Shown: positions 9,401 to 20,520, counted from the stretch's first letter. The stretch: DNA of 64,000 nt from Bacteroides propionicigenes (GCF_018390535.1 NZ_JAHBBW010000014.1:1-64000); one strand, 5' to 3'. The notes: generated by a model from the sequence alone, not told the origin. Made by a program: numbers and translations.

Positions 9401-10299
9401 AATAAGGAATAAACCCCGTTGCCGCGTAGAGAAATAGGATTGTCAAGATTTTCATGTAATACTTGTTCTACCCGGCTAGCTTCCGAGTCAAGTATCCATA
9501 TGCCACCACCATCAATACCAAGCCAGATTGAAGTGGTATCAGGTATCAGAATATCCCGCACGATAAACCTTGGTAACTGAGTAACCGTTGCTTTCCGAAC
9601 AGTTTGGTCCATAAGCTCATACTTCCACAATCCCGCATTATAAGTACCTATCCAAACACGGTGTGTACGCTCATCATAACGGACAGACGAGATAAGATAG
9701 GGAAAATGCCCATGTAATTTGTGCTGTGTACAGTCACGGGTATTTATGTGGTAAATGGATGATTGTATAAAAGCCAATGCCTGACAATCCTCCAGCAAGG
9801 CGATGCTGGAAAAGCCCTCTATATCATTAAAAAATCGCACTACTTCTTCACCTGTCCAAAAAAAGATACCGACACTAGTACTTACCCACACTTTCCCGTC
9901 GGTATCTATCAATAAATTAGTCACCCAATCTTCATTGCCCAATAATGATGAGATTGTAAACCACTGTTCAAACTTATTTAAAATAGGATTATAACGAAAG
10001 ATCTGCCCGTTTTGGGTAGCAGCAACCAACAGGTTGCCACGACAAGCCATTTTTACCTGCATCACATCCGTTGTTGCATAGGGAAGTTCATAAAGCCGGT
10101 AATCATCGGCCGTAACACGTAAAATCCCTGTACGCGAAGCAGCCCAAATAAAGCCATCATCATCACGTACCACAGCTGTTATCTCCCGCATAGAAATACC
10201 GGATAATTCATTGATATTATTGAAAGTAAAATCCTGAGACACTACATTATGAGGTCCTAACAATAGAAAGGCAAATATTAGTAATAGTAAGTTTTTCAT
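6475..10299 (-). CDS. Hybrid two-component system regulator (HTCS)
   Basis: A 1274-residue one-protein signalling system. In order: signal peptide (1-22), a periplasmic sensor of two seven-bladed reg_prop propellers (many IWAAS/VWIGT-type repeats), a Y_Y_Y domain near 650-735, one membrane helix at about 743-765, a HisKA domain with the phosphoacceptor His in MAHDIRTSL near 787, a HATPase (DNLLSNAVKYS near 900), a receiver domain at about 1031-1150 with the phosphorylated Asp in VVSDVVMPRMDG near 1078, and an AraC-type HTH at about 1180-1274. HTCS proteins bind breakdown oligosaccharides in the periplasm and activate their own PUL. It is convergent with susCD and directly upstream of the esterases. 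A minus-strand -7 box (TATCTTTG) is at 10330-10337. Confidence 0.96.
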   Translation of the reverse strand: MKNLLLLIFAFLLLGPHNVVSQDFTFNNINELSGISMREITAVVRDDDGFIWAASRTGILRVTADDYRLYELPYATTDVMQVKMACRGNLLVAATQNGQIFRYNPILNKFEQWFTISSLLGNEDWVTNLLIDTDGKVWVSTSVGIFFWTGEEVVRFFNDIEGFSSIALLEDCQALAFIQSSIYHINTRDCTQHKLHGHFPYLISSVRYDERTHRVWIGTYNAGLWKYELMDQTVRKATVTQLPRFIVRDILIPDTTSIWLGIDGGGIWILDSEASRVEQVLHENLDNPISLRGNGVYSLLMDDHQRIWTATNSGGLQYTETARSEVEHLVHGINNPQSLHNNEVNHILTDTRGNLWIATNDGISLRDAHTRKWRQLYNGSQLVFLSLAADKKGRIYAGTYGGGVYVLDEATGRELYHYTGNEAGLFGAGGFVFATYVDSQGDVWMGGVKGSVYCRHSVTGKLRAYDTQPVYCFAEFSPGQILLGCAYGLLLLDKETGKFDVLLSGYTVHDIAVLGHTVWICTSGDGVIGLDLRNAEQTHITTQQGLPSNYTKSVLLADNNLWIGTDNGLCCYYLPYRQIQKFGTQQQLANTSFSVSAACQLPDGRLAFGSNNGVVLFDPDKVNSISASGRIYFSDIRVSGRSIREIADFDLSVPIDSLSTLHLSYPQTSFTLSVLPLGYVSKSVSFSWKLMGQDDEWTAYTTNRYINYTNLRAGNYMLCIRMYDGSLLSERQISIVIDPPFWQTIWFRLLMFAVVAGLLFLVVRYYIQHLHRRYSDEKIRFFTRMAHDIRTSLMLIKAPMEELNKEQALSTWGVKCLALALEQTTRLSDTATQLLDFEKLDIGCEQPVFTDLNLTDLIRRRIGIYTAYAAGKQIDVITDITPENYWVQADVRMLERVVDNLLSNAVKYSTSGGRIEVTFTGKAAEWTLRVRDHGMGISKAAQRKLFREFYRSDNAVNAQIVGSGIGLLMTKEYISIHNGKITVTSELGMGTTFDVTIPLRVASKTQTADNPVETKAGVLISDDVEVHDMHILIVEDNQTLREFMMHPLREHFRVTTAQDGQEAWEMMNELQPDLVVSDVVMPRMDGFELCRRIKSTYETSHIPVILLTALSDKTNQLHGLGLGADNYLVKPFDMALLASRITSIIRNRRTVLQKAIEAKHDDARSIVANRMNDEFIKKAIECVRTNIANENFGKEEFAAALALSQSLLYKKIKALTNLSVVEFIRSIRLNYAMEKLRSGEYNVTEVSEMCGFNTPAYFSKVFKEYFGKTPTEVM

Positions 10300-10329
10300 A
10301 TACCTTATATTTCTTCATCCAAAACACGA

Positions 10330-10337
10330 CAAAGATA
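10330..10337 (-). promoter_or_regulatory. -7 box of the HTCS gene
   Basis: CAAAGATA on the + strand reads TATCTTTG on the - strand, an exact TAnnTTTG match 31 bp before the HTCS start. No good -33 partner is obvious. Confidence 0.5.
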
Positions 10338-10489
10338 ATAATATTACCAATACTAACATATCCCAACCTCAACAGTATGTCGACAAATTTCGAATTACCA
10401 TTGAAATTGGGATAAGGTAGTATTCTTTATATCAGCTATCAGAGAGTATTGGAAGAACCTATTCTCGTCATCCAATTATATATTTATAA

Positions 10490-11644
10490 TTATCTAAATA
10501 ATTTTTGTGCGATTGTTGTTAAATATATTCTGCAGTTCATCCATGTATGTCCACCCGAGGTATAAAATGTCTCACAGGGAACCTTATTCTTCTTCAACTC
10601 CGCAGCCATGGCTTTAGCGCCGGCATACAAGCTGTCATCCTTACCACAACCAATCCAAAGGAGTTTCAATGTACGCAACTGTCCGGGTGCAGCATAATCC
10701 TTTTGGAAACTCTCAGCCACTCCCTGCGGAAAGACAGCCGGAGCCATCGGACATACATAAGCAAACATATCCGGATGTCCTAAACCTGCACCTAATGTTT
10801 GCCGTCCACCAAGCGAGAATCCGGCAATGGCACGATTATCACGGTCTGTTTTAGCATAATAGTTCGTTTCCACATAGGGAATAATCTCTTTCAACAATTC
10901 GTTCGTAAACAAATCCGTACTCATCAGATTCATTTGTGTGTTTGGGTCTTTCTTCATCAAAGCAGGATAAGCATTAGCGTAAGGCATTACTACAATCATA
11001 GGTTCAGCTTTACCCTGAGCAATAAGATTGTCGAGAATATTATTCATACGACCCACTTTATACCATGTTTCGTGTGTATCCGTCATGCCATGAATTAGGT
11101 AAAGTACAGGATAACGTTTATTCTCGGAATAGCTGGGTGGTGTATAAATTAGTAATGGACGCTCCAAATCGAGACTTTGAGAATGATAAAAAGCATAAGT
11201 TACCTTACCATGAGGTACATTCTGAAGATCCTGTACTGATTGGGATTTGCCTTTTACATCCAATAAGCTCCCCTTAAAACGTTCGTTGGGAAAGAGATCC
11301 ACATTATTGGGATCAGCCACAGCAACGCCGTCGACTATGAAATTATAAGGATAAATATCAGGCTTTACCTTACCTGTCACAACACTCCAAACCCCTTTGT
11401 CATCTTTGATAAGCGGCAAGTTTTTCTTTAGGAACTGCCCGCTCAATTCAACCTTTGTGGCATTGGGAGCTAAATAACGAAAAGTAACCGTTTGATCGGC
11501 ATGCACTTCAGGCGATACAATGCGGATAAAACGAGCATTCGAACGTGATACCGATTGAGGCCGAGCCGACTGTGCTTGCGCTGTAAGCAAAACAGGAGCA
11601 AGCGAAAATGCTGCCAATACTATAATTGTAAATCTATTCTTCAT
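10490..11644 (-). CDS. Esterase with N-terminal E-set domain, feruloyl-esterase type (Est1)
   Basis: A 384-residue secreted protein. The frame extends to 11731, but the ATG at 11644 gives a clean signal peptide (MKNRFTIIVLAAFSLAPVLL) and lies 20 bp after the neighbouring gene, so I use it. Residues about 45-130 resemble the CBM48/isoamylase-N immunoglobulin-like domain (VTFRYLAPNATKVELSGQF, DPNNVDLFPNERFKG). The rest is an esterase_D (PF00756) alpha/beta hydrolase: nucleophile in GFSLGG near 276, acid candidate in GKDDSLY, His in SGGHTWMN near 367. Family members release ferulate or acetyl groups from plant xylan. Second gene of a minus-strand pair with Est2. Substrate is inferred from family and PUL context. 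Confidence 0.9.
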   Translation of the reverse strand: MKNRFTIIVLAAFSLAPVLLTAQAQSARPQSVSRSNARFIRIVSPEVHADQTVTFRYLAPNATKVELSGQFLKKNLPLIKDDKGVWSVVTGKVKPDIYPYNFIVDGVAVADPNNVDLFPNERFKGSLLDVKGKSQSVQDLQNVPHGKVTYAFYHSQSLDLERPLLIYTPPSYSENKRYPVLYLIHGMTDTHETWYKVGRMNNILDNLIAQGKAEPMIVVMPYANAYPALMKKDPNTQMNLMSTDLFTNELLKEIIPYVETNYYAKTDRDNRAIAGFSLGGRQTLGAGLGHPDMFAYVCPMAPAVFPQGVAESFQKDYAAPGQLRTLKLLWIGCGKDDSLYAGAKAMAAELKKNKVPCETFYTSGGHTWMNCRIYLTTIAQKLFR

Positions 11645-11664
11645 TATATTACAGATGATAAAAG

Positions 11665-12798
11665 TTAATATTTTGCAGTTTGAAATAAACGCTGGAAAGT
11701 TTCGTGCAAGTAGAGTTTGGCATTCATCCATGTATGCCCGCCACTACTGACAAAAAACGTATGGTTAATGCGATGCTTGGAAAGTACATCACCAAAATCA
11801 CAAGCCATTTTATAAAGGAAATCGTTATTGCCTACCCCTAACCAAATAAGTTTCATCTCACGATTGGTTTTATCCGGATCGGCATAGAACGAACTGAAGT
11901 TCTTCTCAAAGTCGTCAACTCCAAGACCTGAGCTATACGAACATACCCACGCAAACTTATCTGTATGCGCCAACCCATTTCGTAAAGCTTGTCCACCGCC
12001 ACGCGAAAAGCCACCGATACCACGTCCTTCACGAGCCGTGATAGTACGATAGTTTTTATCAACGAAAGGTATAATGTCTGACATCAGTTCTGTGCTGAAC
12101 AGATCTGTTTTCGGCATCTCATCAACTGTTGAAAAATAAGCAGCCGGATTTCCATAAGGCATTACCACAATCATCGGTTCTGCTTTACCTTTGGCAATCA
12201 GATTATCAAGAATAAAATTAGCACGCCCTACTTTAAAGTAAACTTCTTCAGTATCGGTAGTACCACTGATGCAATAAAATACCGGATACCTCTTATTCTC
12301 TTTCGGATCATAGCCGGGGGGAGTATAAACCAGCATTCTACCTGTAGCCCCGATAGAGGGAGCATCATATATCACGTACTCCACATTACCATGAGGTACA
12401 TTCTGAATGGAGTGTACTAAAGACTCATCTCCAGGAACTTCAAGCAAACTGCCTTTGAAATTCTCATTGGGGAAATAATCGGCATTACCCGGGTCCATCA
12501 CACGTACGCCATCCACCACAAATTCATACGGATACATATCCGGCTCAATAGGGCCGACTGTAACAGTCCATACTCCCTCTCCGTTTTTCACCATATCAAA
12601 TGGTTGAGTAGCAAACTGCCCGCTTAGCTTCACATTCTTAGCATCCGGAGCCAAATACCGGAAAGTAACCCTATTATCGGCATGTACTTCCGGTGAAGTA
12701 GTATTTGGTTGCCGCCAACCGTTATTGCCACGTGGCTGAGCTGCACTATATGCGACAATAAACGACAATAAAATTAATGATAAAATGTTTTTCTTCAT
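11665..12798 (-). CDS. Esterase with N-terminal E-set domain, feruloyl-esterase type (Est2)
   Basis: A 377-residue paralogue of Est1 with signal peptide (cut near YSAAQ), an E-set domain (VTFRYLAPDAKNVKLSGQF) and an esterase_D domain. The nucleophile is in GFSRGG near 264, the acid candidate in GNNDFLY and the His in SGGHTWMN near 355. Est1 and Est2 are closest to each other in wording of the N-terminal domain, pointing to tandem duplication. It is first in the minus-strand pair, with a -7 box at 12827-12834, and is divergent from Est3. The Arg after the nucleophile Ser (SRG, where Est1 has SLG) may alter the active-site entrance. Confidence 0.9.
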   Translation of the reverse strand: MKKNILSLILLSFIVAYSAAQPRGNNGWRQPNTTSPEVHADNRVTFRYLAPDAKNVKLSGQFATQPFDMVKNGEGVWTVTVGPIEPDMYPYEFVVDGVRVMDPGNADYFPNENFKGSLLEVPGDESLVHSIQNVPHGNVEYVIYDAPSIGATGRMLVYTPPGYDPKENKRYPVFYCISGTTDTEEVYFKVGRANFILDNLIAKGKAEPMIVVMPYGNPAAYFSTVDEMPKTDLFSTELMSDIIPFVDKNYRTITAREGRGIGGFSRGGGQALRNGLAHTDKFAWVCSYSSGLGVDDFEKNFSSFYADPDKTNREMKLIWLGVGNNDFLYKMACDFGDVLSKHRINHTFFVSSGGHTWMNAKLYLHETFQRLFQTAKY

Positions 12799-12826
12799 AT
12801 CACAAAAGGTAAAATTAATAGTTTAA

Positions 12827-12834
12827 CAAAAATA
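12827..12834 (-). promoter_or_regulatory. -7 box of the Est2-Est1 operon
   Basis: CAAAAATA on the + strand is TATTTTTG on the - strand, an exact TAnnTTTG match 29 bp before the Est2 start. The paired 14-bp direct repeats at 12860-12894 begin where a -33 element would lie, as expected for an activated promoter. Confidence 0.5.
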
Positions 12835-12859
12835 CACGATACAAAATTATAAAAGTATG

Positions 12860-12894
12860 CAGTTTCAGATAAAGTCTTTACAGTTTCAGATAAA
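12860..12894. promoter_or_regulatory. 14-bp direct repeat with 21-bp spacing, candidate HTCS site
   Basis: CAGTTTCAGATAAA occurs at 12860-12873 and again at 12881-12894, start-to-start 21 bp (two helical turns), between the divergent Est2 and Est3 genes. AraC-type DNA-binding domains, as at the C-terminus of the HTCS encoded at 6475, often bind direct half-sites at about this spacing. The repeat is seen directly; the binding role is inferred. Confidence 0.5.
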
Positions 12895-12984
12895 TTAAAG
12901 AAAAAAGAGAATACACCTTCCCATGTTATTTAAAAGTGTAAGGAAAGTGTTCAAAAGTACAAAGAAGAAAAGCCAAAACACGGC

Positions 12985-12992
12985 TATCTTTG
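12985..12992 (+). promoter_or_regulatory. -7 box of the Est3 operon
   Basis: TATCTTTG, an exact match to TAnnTTTG, 32 bp before the ATG at 13025. It lies downstream of the alternative long start at 12923, which argues for the 13025 start. Confidence 0.55.
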
Positions 12993-13024
12993 TGTGGTTA
13001 ACAACTAAAAATACTAATTGCTTT

Positions 13025-15365
<2,341 letters not shown>

Positions 15366-15392
15366 TGTATCATTGAGAAACACACTACAATA

Positions 15393-16091
15393 ATGAAAAT
15401 TCCTTATTGCAAAGCATTGTTGGCGATTTGTTTCGCCACTATAATGAATGTGCATACATATGCACAGAACAAAGAGAGCGACTATCCTTTAGCACCTTAT
15501 TTCTCACCGGGTAGCACTGATGTCATGTATCCTGACAAAGAAGGCTTTATACGTCGTTGGCTATTACTTGAACCCATAGACAAGCCTAACCGTAGCAATA
15601 CAGTATTTACAGACAGCTATATCCGTGAGGCCTTTACTACCGAATATTTCCCAAAACAGTTCACTATATTACCCAAAGATGGCGATAAAGTAAAGGTAGG
15701 CAAGCAAAAACTTAGATGGCACGCCCTTGACAGCAATCTATTCAATGTAAAACTGTTCCGTTTTGCATCCAACCTTCAAAAGCAAATATACGGCGTTCTG
15801 TTCTGGGCTGTTACTGTTATCAATTGTCCGGAAGATATGTCCAACGTCAGGATGTCGGTAGGCTCGAACTCCGCTTCTATGTGGTGGTTGAATGGTGAAG
15901 AAGCTGTTATTCTGTCTGGAGACCGCCGCATGGTTAAAGACGATTGCCTGTCAAAGCGCCTGACCTTGAAGAAAGGGAAAAACATTATACGTGGAGCTGT
16001 CATTAACGGTCCCGGAATGAGTGATTTCTGTATTCGCTTTCTGGATGAAAAGGGAGCACCTATTAAAAACATTACCATCAGTTATAAATAA
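15393..16091 (+). CDS. Secreted protein of unknown function in the esterase/GH43 operon
   Basis: A 232-residue protein with a signal peptide (about 1-24, cut after TYAQ) and no membrane segment. I do not recognise a family with confidence. The body looks all-beta: FIRRWLLLEPI, KLRWHALDS, GVLFWAVTVINCPEDMSNVRMSVGSN, WWLNGEEAVILSGDRR and LTLKKGKNIIRGAVINGPG resemble the jelly-roll domains attached to some glycosidases and esterases, where SNSASMWWLNG would form a ligand-binding strand. It starts 27 bp after Est4 and ends 2 bp before the GH43 start, so it is co-expressed with them. A carbohydrate-binding accessory role is a guess from context. Confidence 0.85.
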   Translation: MKIPYCKALLAICFATIMNVHTYAQNKESDYPLAPYFSPGSTDVMYPDKEGFIRRWLLLEPIDKPNRSNTVFTDSYIREAFTTEYFPKQFTILPKDGDKVKVGKQKLRWHALDSNLFNVKLFRFASNLQKQIYGVLFWAVTVINCPEDMSNVRMSVGSNSASMWWLNGEEAVILSGDRRMVKDDCLSKRLTLKKGKNIIRGAVINGPGMSDFCIRFLDEKGAPIKNITISYK

Positions 16092-16093
16092 TC

Positions 16094-17545
16094 ATGAAAA
16101 CAAAAGCTATATTTTGGGGTACTGCAACCCTACTATCTTTGCTGATATCAGAAAAAGCAATCGCACAAATCGGAGAACCCTACATACACGACCCTTCCAC
16201 CATTATGGAATGTGAGGGTAAATATTACACTTTCGGCACAGGTGGAGGCGGACTAATTTCCGAAGATGGCTGGACATGGAATGGCGGTGGGGTAAGACCC
16301 GGAAGAGGTGCCGCTCCCGATGCCGTAAAAATAGGCGATCGTTACCTGATTGCCTATAGTGCTACCGGTGGCGGTCTTGGAGGTAGTCATCGCGGTACAG
16401 TACTGACTATGTGGAATAAAACGTTAGATCCCAATTCACCCGACTTCAAATATACAGAAGCAATAGCAGTTGCCTCATCCGAAGACAATGAAGATTGCGA
16501 CGCCATCGATGCCGGACTTCTATTAGATCCTACCGATGGCCGCCTGTGGCTATCTTACGGAACCTATTTCGGTTTTATCCGATTGGTAGAACTTGATCCT
16601 ACCACCGGTAAACGAGTAGAAGGCAACGAACCTATCAATATCGCCATTGACTGTGAAGCCACTGACTTAATATATCGCAACGGCTGGTACTACTTGCTCG
16701 GAACACATGGTACTTGCTGTGACGGTCCTAATTCTACCTACAATATTGTAGTAGGCCGTTCACGTAAAGTCACAGGACCATATATCGACAATATGGGCAG
16801 AGATATGCTGGAAGGCGGTGGTAAAATGGTGCTTGCTGCAGGAAACCGCCAAACGGGAGCCGGACACTTCGGACGTTTCATTGAGGCCGACGGAGTAGAG
16901 AAAATGTCATGCCACTTCGAAGCCGATTTCGACCGCGGCGGTCGCAGCGTACTCGCCATACGTCCGCTTTTGTGGAAGAATGATTGGCCGGTAGCAGGCG
17001 AAGTGTTTAAGGAAGGCACATATGAAATAGAATCCGAACGTAGAGGTTATGCCCTTGAACTTTGCGTTGACTTCATACGTATGCAGGCAGAAAGACATCG
17101 TTTCTGGGAAAAAAGCGATAAACCTCTTCTACCGCTGAAATCACAGACTTTGGAGGATGTAATAGGCACATGGCCACAAGGTAATATTGATGTAAGAATA
17201 GGCGACTATATGTTCCGCCCTCACCAAAGATGGACTATAACTGCCGTACCTGATGCCGGCGGATATTTGGGAGCTCCCTACTACAAGATAGTAATCGAAG
17301 GCACCAACCGTGCATTGACTGCCACAGCGGATGCTGAAGTTTCAACTGTACCTGAGTTCACCGGTACTCCCGAACAACTTTGGCGGATAGAGCAACTCAC
17401 AGACGGCACCTACCGCATTATGCCTAAGAAAGTACCCGGTACTGATGAAGAACTGGTATTGGTATCTGTAGGTGACAGCACCCCCTCATTGGGTAAGTTT
17501 GATATGAACAGTGATAATTCCAAATGGAATTTCCGCAATCATTAA
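16094..17545 (+). CDS. GH43 family glycosidase with C-terminal accessory domain
   Basis: A 483-residue secreted protein: signal peptide (about 1-24), GH43 propeller at about 28-310 and a C-terminal beta-rich domain. Catalytic candidates are the base Asp near 32 in HDPST, an Asp in DAIDAGLLLD near 138, and the acid Glu near 187 in CEATDLI. GRSRKVTGPY and GAGHFGRF resemble endo-arabinanase-type GH43 enzymes, so an arabinan or arabinoxylan arabinosidase is likely. The C-terminal part (about 355-483, WTITAVPDAGG, EQLWRIEQLTDGTYRIMPKK) looks like a ricin-type beta-trefoil or similar binding domain. Last gene of the Est3-Est4-unknown-GH43 operon, 2 bp after its neighbour. Confidence 0.88.
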   Translation: MKTKAIFWGTATLLSLLISEKAIAQIGEPYIHDPSTIMECEGKYYTFGTGGGGLISEDGWTWNGGGVRPGRGAAPDAVKIGDRYLIAYSATGGGLGGSHRGTVLTMWNKTLDPNSPDFKYTEAIAVASSEDNEDCDAIDAGLLLDPTDGRLWLSYGTYFGFIRLVELDPTTGKRVEGNEPINIAIDCEATDLIYRNGWYYLLGTHGTCCDGPNSTYNIVVGRSRKVTGPYIDNMGRDMLEGGGKMVLAAGNRQTGAGHFGRFIEADGVEKMSCHFEADFDRGGRSVLAIRPLLWKNDWPVAGEVFKEGTYEIESERRGYALELCVDFIRMQAERHRFWEKSDKPLLPLKSQTLEDVIGTWPQGNIDVRIGDYMFRPHQRWTITAVPDAGGYLGAPYYKIVIEGTNRALTATADAEVSTVPEFTGTPEQLWRIEQLTDGTYRIMPKKVPGTDEELVLVSVGDSTPSLGKFDMNSDNSKWNFRNH

Positions 17546-17744
17546 AAGTGGATACATTAGCATTACAGAGATAAAAGACACAAAGACAAAAACATAAATA
17601 TCAGGCGTGAATCACGCAGGCTTGTCAAGAAACACTTTGTTTCATACTCAACCCTGTACGATTCACGTTTTCCTTATTTTAGTATAGAGAACAACCTGCT
17701 TTAAAAAACTCCTATACAGTTTTTCTTTAATGGAATATAATTTG

Positions 17745-17752
17745 TATTTTTG
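17745..17752 (+). promoter_or_regulatory. -7 box of parC
   Basis: TATTTTTG, an exact TAnnTTTG match 53 bp before the topoisomerase gene. The 260-bp gap from the GH43 stop (17546-17805) otherwise shows only an 8-bp inverted repeat (CGTGAATC 17606-17613 with 17660-17667). Confidence 0.45.
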
Positions 17753-17805
17753 CCTGCAACTGCCAAACCAGCAGCAATTCATGAATAGACAATTCCCGAA
17801 TAAAT

Positions 17806-20520
17806 ATGAGCGAAGACTTTGAAGGACCAAAAGACGATTTGGATAAAGAACTCCCTGAAAGGGGTGAAGGGCATTCGGACTATAAACCTGCAGATACCAA
17901 TGATGTAAGCATCAAGCACCAGCTGAGCGGTATGTATCAGAACTGGTTTTTGGATTATGCCTCTTACGTAATTCTGGAACGTGCCGTACCTCACATCATG
18001 GACGGATTAAAACCTGTCCAACGACGTATTCTACATTCTATGCGGCGTATGGAAGACGGGCGTTACAACAAGGTAGCCAACATCGTGGGACATACCATGC
18101 AGTTTCACCCTCACGGTGACGCCAGCATCGGTGACGCACTGGTACAGCTCGGCCAGAAGGATTTGCTTATTGACTGCCAGGGAAACTGGGGTAACATTCT
18201 TACGGGAGACAGCGCAGCCGCCCCCCGTTACATTGAAGCACGCCTCTCCAAATTTGCGCTCGATGTAGTGTTCAATCCCAAAACAACAGAATGGAAGCTG
18301 TCATACGACGGACGAAATAAAGAACCGGTGACGCTCCCCGTCAAATTCCCCCTGTTATTAGCACAAGGAGTGGAAGGTATCGCTGTAGGTCTGTCTTCCA
18401 AAATATTGCCGCACAATTTCAACGAGCTGTGTGATGCATCTGTAAAATACCTTCACAACGAGGAATTCAAACTCTATCCCGACTTCCAAACAGGCGGAAA
18501 TATTGACGTATCAAAATATAACGACGGTGAGCGCGGAGGAGCTGTACGTGTACGTGCCAAGATTGAAAAAGTAGATAACAAAACACTTGTCATTAGAGAA
18601 ATTCCTTACGGGAAAACAGTAGCCAGTGTTTGCGATTCTATTGTCAAAGCAAGCGAAAAAGGGAAAATCAAGATAAAAAAAGTAGAAGACCTAACTTCCG
18701 GAAACGTAGAGATACTGGTGCACCTTGCTCCAGGTGTATCATCAGACAAAACGATTGATGCACTTTATGCCTTTACGGATTGTGAAGTCAGCATTTCACC
18801 CAACTGTTGCGTCATTGACGAACAGAAACCACACTTCCTCACCGTGAGCGATGTACTGAGAAAGTCAGTGGACAATACATTGGCTTTATTGCGCCAAGAA
18901 CTGGAAATACGCAAAAACGAAATACTGGAAAGCCTGCACTTCTCCTCATTGGAGAAGATATTCATTGAAGAGCGTATCTATAAGGATAAGGAGTTTGAGC
19001 AAGCCAAAAACATGGATGCCGCCTGCGAGCACATCGACGAGCGTTTAACTCCTTACTATCCCACATTCATCCGCGAAGTGACTAAAGAAGATATCCTCAA
19101 ACTGATGGAAATAAAAATGGCGCGCATCCTCAAGTTCAACTCCGACAAGGCAGAAGAACTGATTGCCCGCATGAAAGCGGACATCGAGGAGATAGACCGC
19201 CATCTGGCAAACATCGTGGAATATACGGTAGACTGGTTCCGTATGCTGAAGGAGAAATACGGCAAAGGCTTCCCGCGCCGTACCGAGTTGCGTAACTTCG
19301 ATACCATCGACTCTACCAAAGTGGTGGAAGCCAATGAGAAACTGTACATCAACCGCGAAGAGGGATTCATCGGCACAAGCTTGAAGAAAGACGAATTCAT
19401 AGCCAACTGTTCTGACCTCGACGACGTAATCATTTTCTTCCGCGACGGACGTTACATCATTACTCCGGTAGCAGACAAAAAATTCGTAGGCAAGAATATA
19501 CTCTATGCCAACGTATTTAAGAAGAACGACAAACGCACCATCTACAACGTCGTCTACCGTGACGGAAAAGAAGGTACACATTATATCAAACGTTTTGCCG
19601 TAACTTCCGTAGTACGTGACCGCGAATATGACGTGACACAAGGTGCACCCGACTCACGTATCGTATATTTCACTGCCAATCCCAACGGTGAGGCCGAGGT
19701 CATCAAGGTAACGCTTAAGCCTAACCCGCGTATACGTCGCATTATCTTCGAAGAGGATTTCAGCCAAATCAACATCAAAGGACGCCAGGCTATGGGTAAT
19801 ATACTCACCCGTAACCCGGTTCATAAGATAGCCTTGAAACAACGCGGCGGTTCTACATTGGGCGGACGAAAAGTATGGTTTGACCAAGATGTGCTGCGCC
19901 TCAACTATGACGGTCGCGGAGAGTATCTTGGTGAATTCCAAAGTGACGAACAAATCTTGGTGGTATTGAATAACGGTGAGTTTTACACCAGCAATTTCGA
20001 TGTAAACAATCATTACGAAGACAGCATACGGGTACTGGAGAAATATGATCCGAACAAGGTTTGGACAGCTGTTCTTTATGATGCCGACCAGCAAGGTTAT
20101 CCGTATATCAAGCGTTTCTGTTTTGATGCAAGCAACCGCAAGCAGAACTATTTGGGTGAAAATAAGGACAATCGTCTCATTCTGTTAACTGACGAATATT
20201 ATCCGCGGCTGGAAGTCATATTCGGTGGTCATGATAATTTCCGTGAACCGTTAATTATTGATGCGGATGAGTTTATCGCAGTGAAAGGTTTCAAAGCCAA
20301 AGGAAAACGGTTGACTACTTACACACTGGACACTATCAACGAATTAGAGCCCACCCGCCAGCCGGAAGCTCCGCAAACTACCGAAAGCTTTGATGAGGAA
20401 GAAACAGAGATCCTGGACCCGGATCATGGAAAGAGTGAAAGCGACATATTAGATGAACTGACAGGGCAAATGAAATTGTTCTCTAACAATGATGATAGCG
20501 AGGAACATGAAACTACCTAA
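17806..20520 (+). CDS. parC: DNA topoisomerase IV subunit A
   Basis: A 904-residue type IIA topoisomerase A subunit that breaks and rejoins DNA to decatenate chromosomes with the ParE subunit (not in the window). The winged-helix/tower part starts at about residue 35 (YASYVILERAVPHIMDGLKPVQRR). The quinolone-resistance region reads HPHGDASIGDALVQ and the DNA-linking Tyr is near 142 in APRYIEARL. The C-terminal domain forms the beta-pinwheel, followed by an acidic tail from about 850 (EEETEILDPDHGK). The sequence style (VQLGQKDLLIDCQGNWGN) is that of Bacteroidetes ParC rather than GyrA. Its end overlaps the next gene by 14 bp. Confidence 0.93.
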   Translation: MSEDFEGPKDDLDKELPERGEGHSDYKPADTNDVSIKHQLSGMYQNWFLDYASYVILERAVPHIMDGLKPVQRRILHSMRRMEDGRYNKVANIVGHTMQFHPHGDASIGDALVQLGQKDLLIDCQGNWGNILTGDSAAAPRYIEARLSKFALDVVFNPKTTEWKLSYDGRNKEPVTLPVKFPLLLAQGVEGIAVGLSSKILPHNFNELCDASVKYLHNEEFKLYPDFQTGGNIDVSKYNDGERGGAVRVRAKIEKVDNKTLVIREIPYGKTVASVCDSIVKASEKGKIKIKKVEDLTSGNVEILVHLAPGVSSDKTIDALYAFTDCEVSISPNCCVIDEQKPHFLTVSDVLRKSVDNTLALLRQELEIRKNEILESLHFSSLEKIFIEERIYKDKEFEQAKNMDAACEHIDERLTPYYPTFIREVTKEDILKLMEIKMARILKFNSDKAEELIARMKADIEEIDRHLANIVEYTVDWFRMLKEKYGKGFPRRTELRNFDTIDSTKVVEANEKLYINREEGFIGTSLKKDEFIANCSDLDDVIIFFRDGRYIITPVADKKFVGKNILYANVFKKNDKRTIYNVVYRDGKEGTHYIKRFAVTSVVRDREYDVTQGAPDSRIVYFTANPNGEAEVIKVTLKPNPRIRRIIFEEDFSQINIKGRQAMGNILTRNPVHKIALKQRGGSTLGGRKVWFDQDVLRLNYDGRGEYLGEFQSDEQILVVLNNGEFYTSNFDVNNHYEDSIRVLEKYDPNKVWTAVLYDADQQGYPYIKRFCFDASNRKQNYLGENKDNRLILLTDEYYPRLEVIFGGHDNFREPLIIDADEFIAVKGFKAKGKRLTTYTLDTINELEPTRQPEAPQTTESFDEEETEILDPDHGKSESDILDELTGQMKLFSNNDDSEEHETT

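Noticed and set aside
12923..13024. N-terminal extension of Est3 from an upstream ATG at 12923
   Set aside because: The extension would cross the -7 box at 12985 and destroy the signal peptide position; ATG 13025 gives a clear signal sequence.
15393..16091. Assigning the unknown protein as an acetylxylan esterase
   Set aside because: No GxSxG or GDSL-type motif is visible, so an enzyme name would be unsupported.
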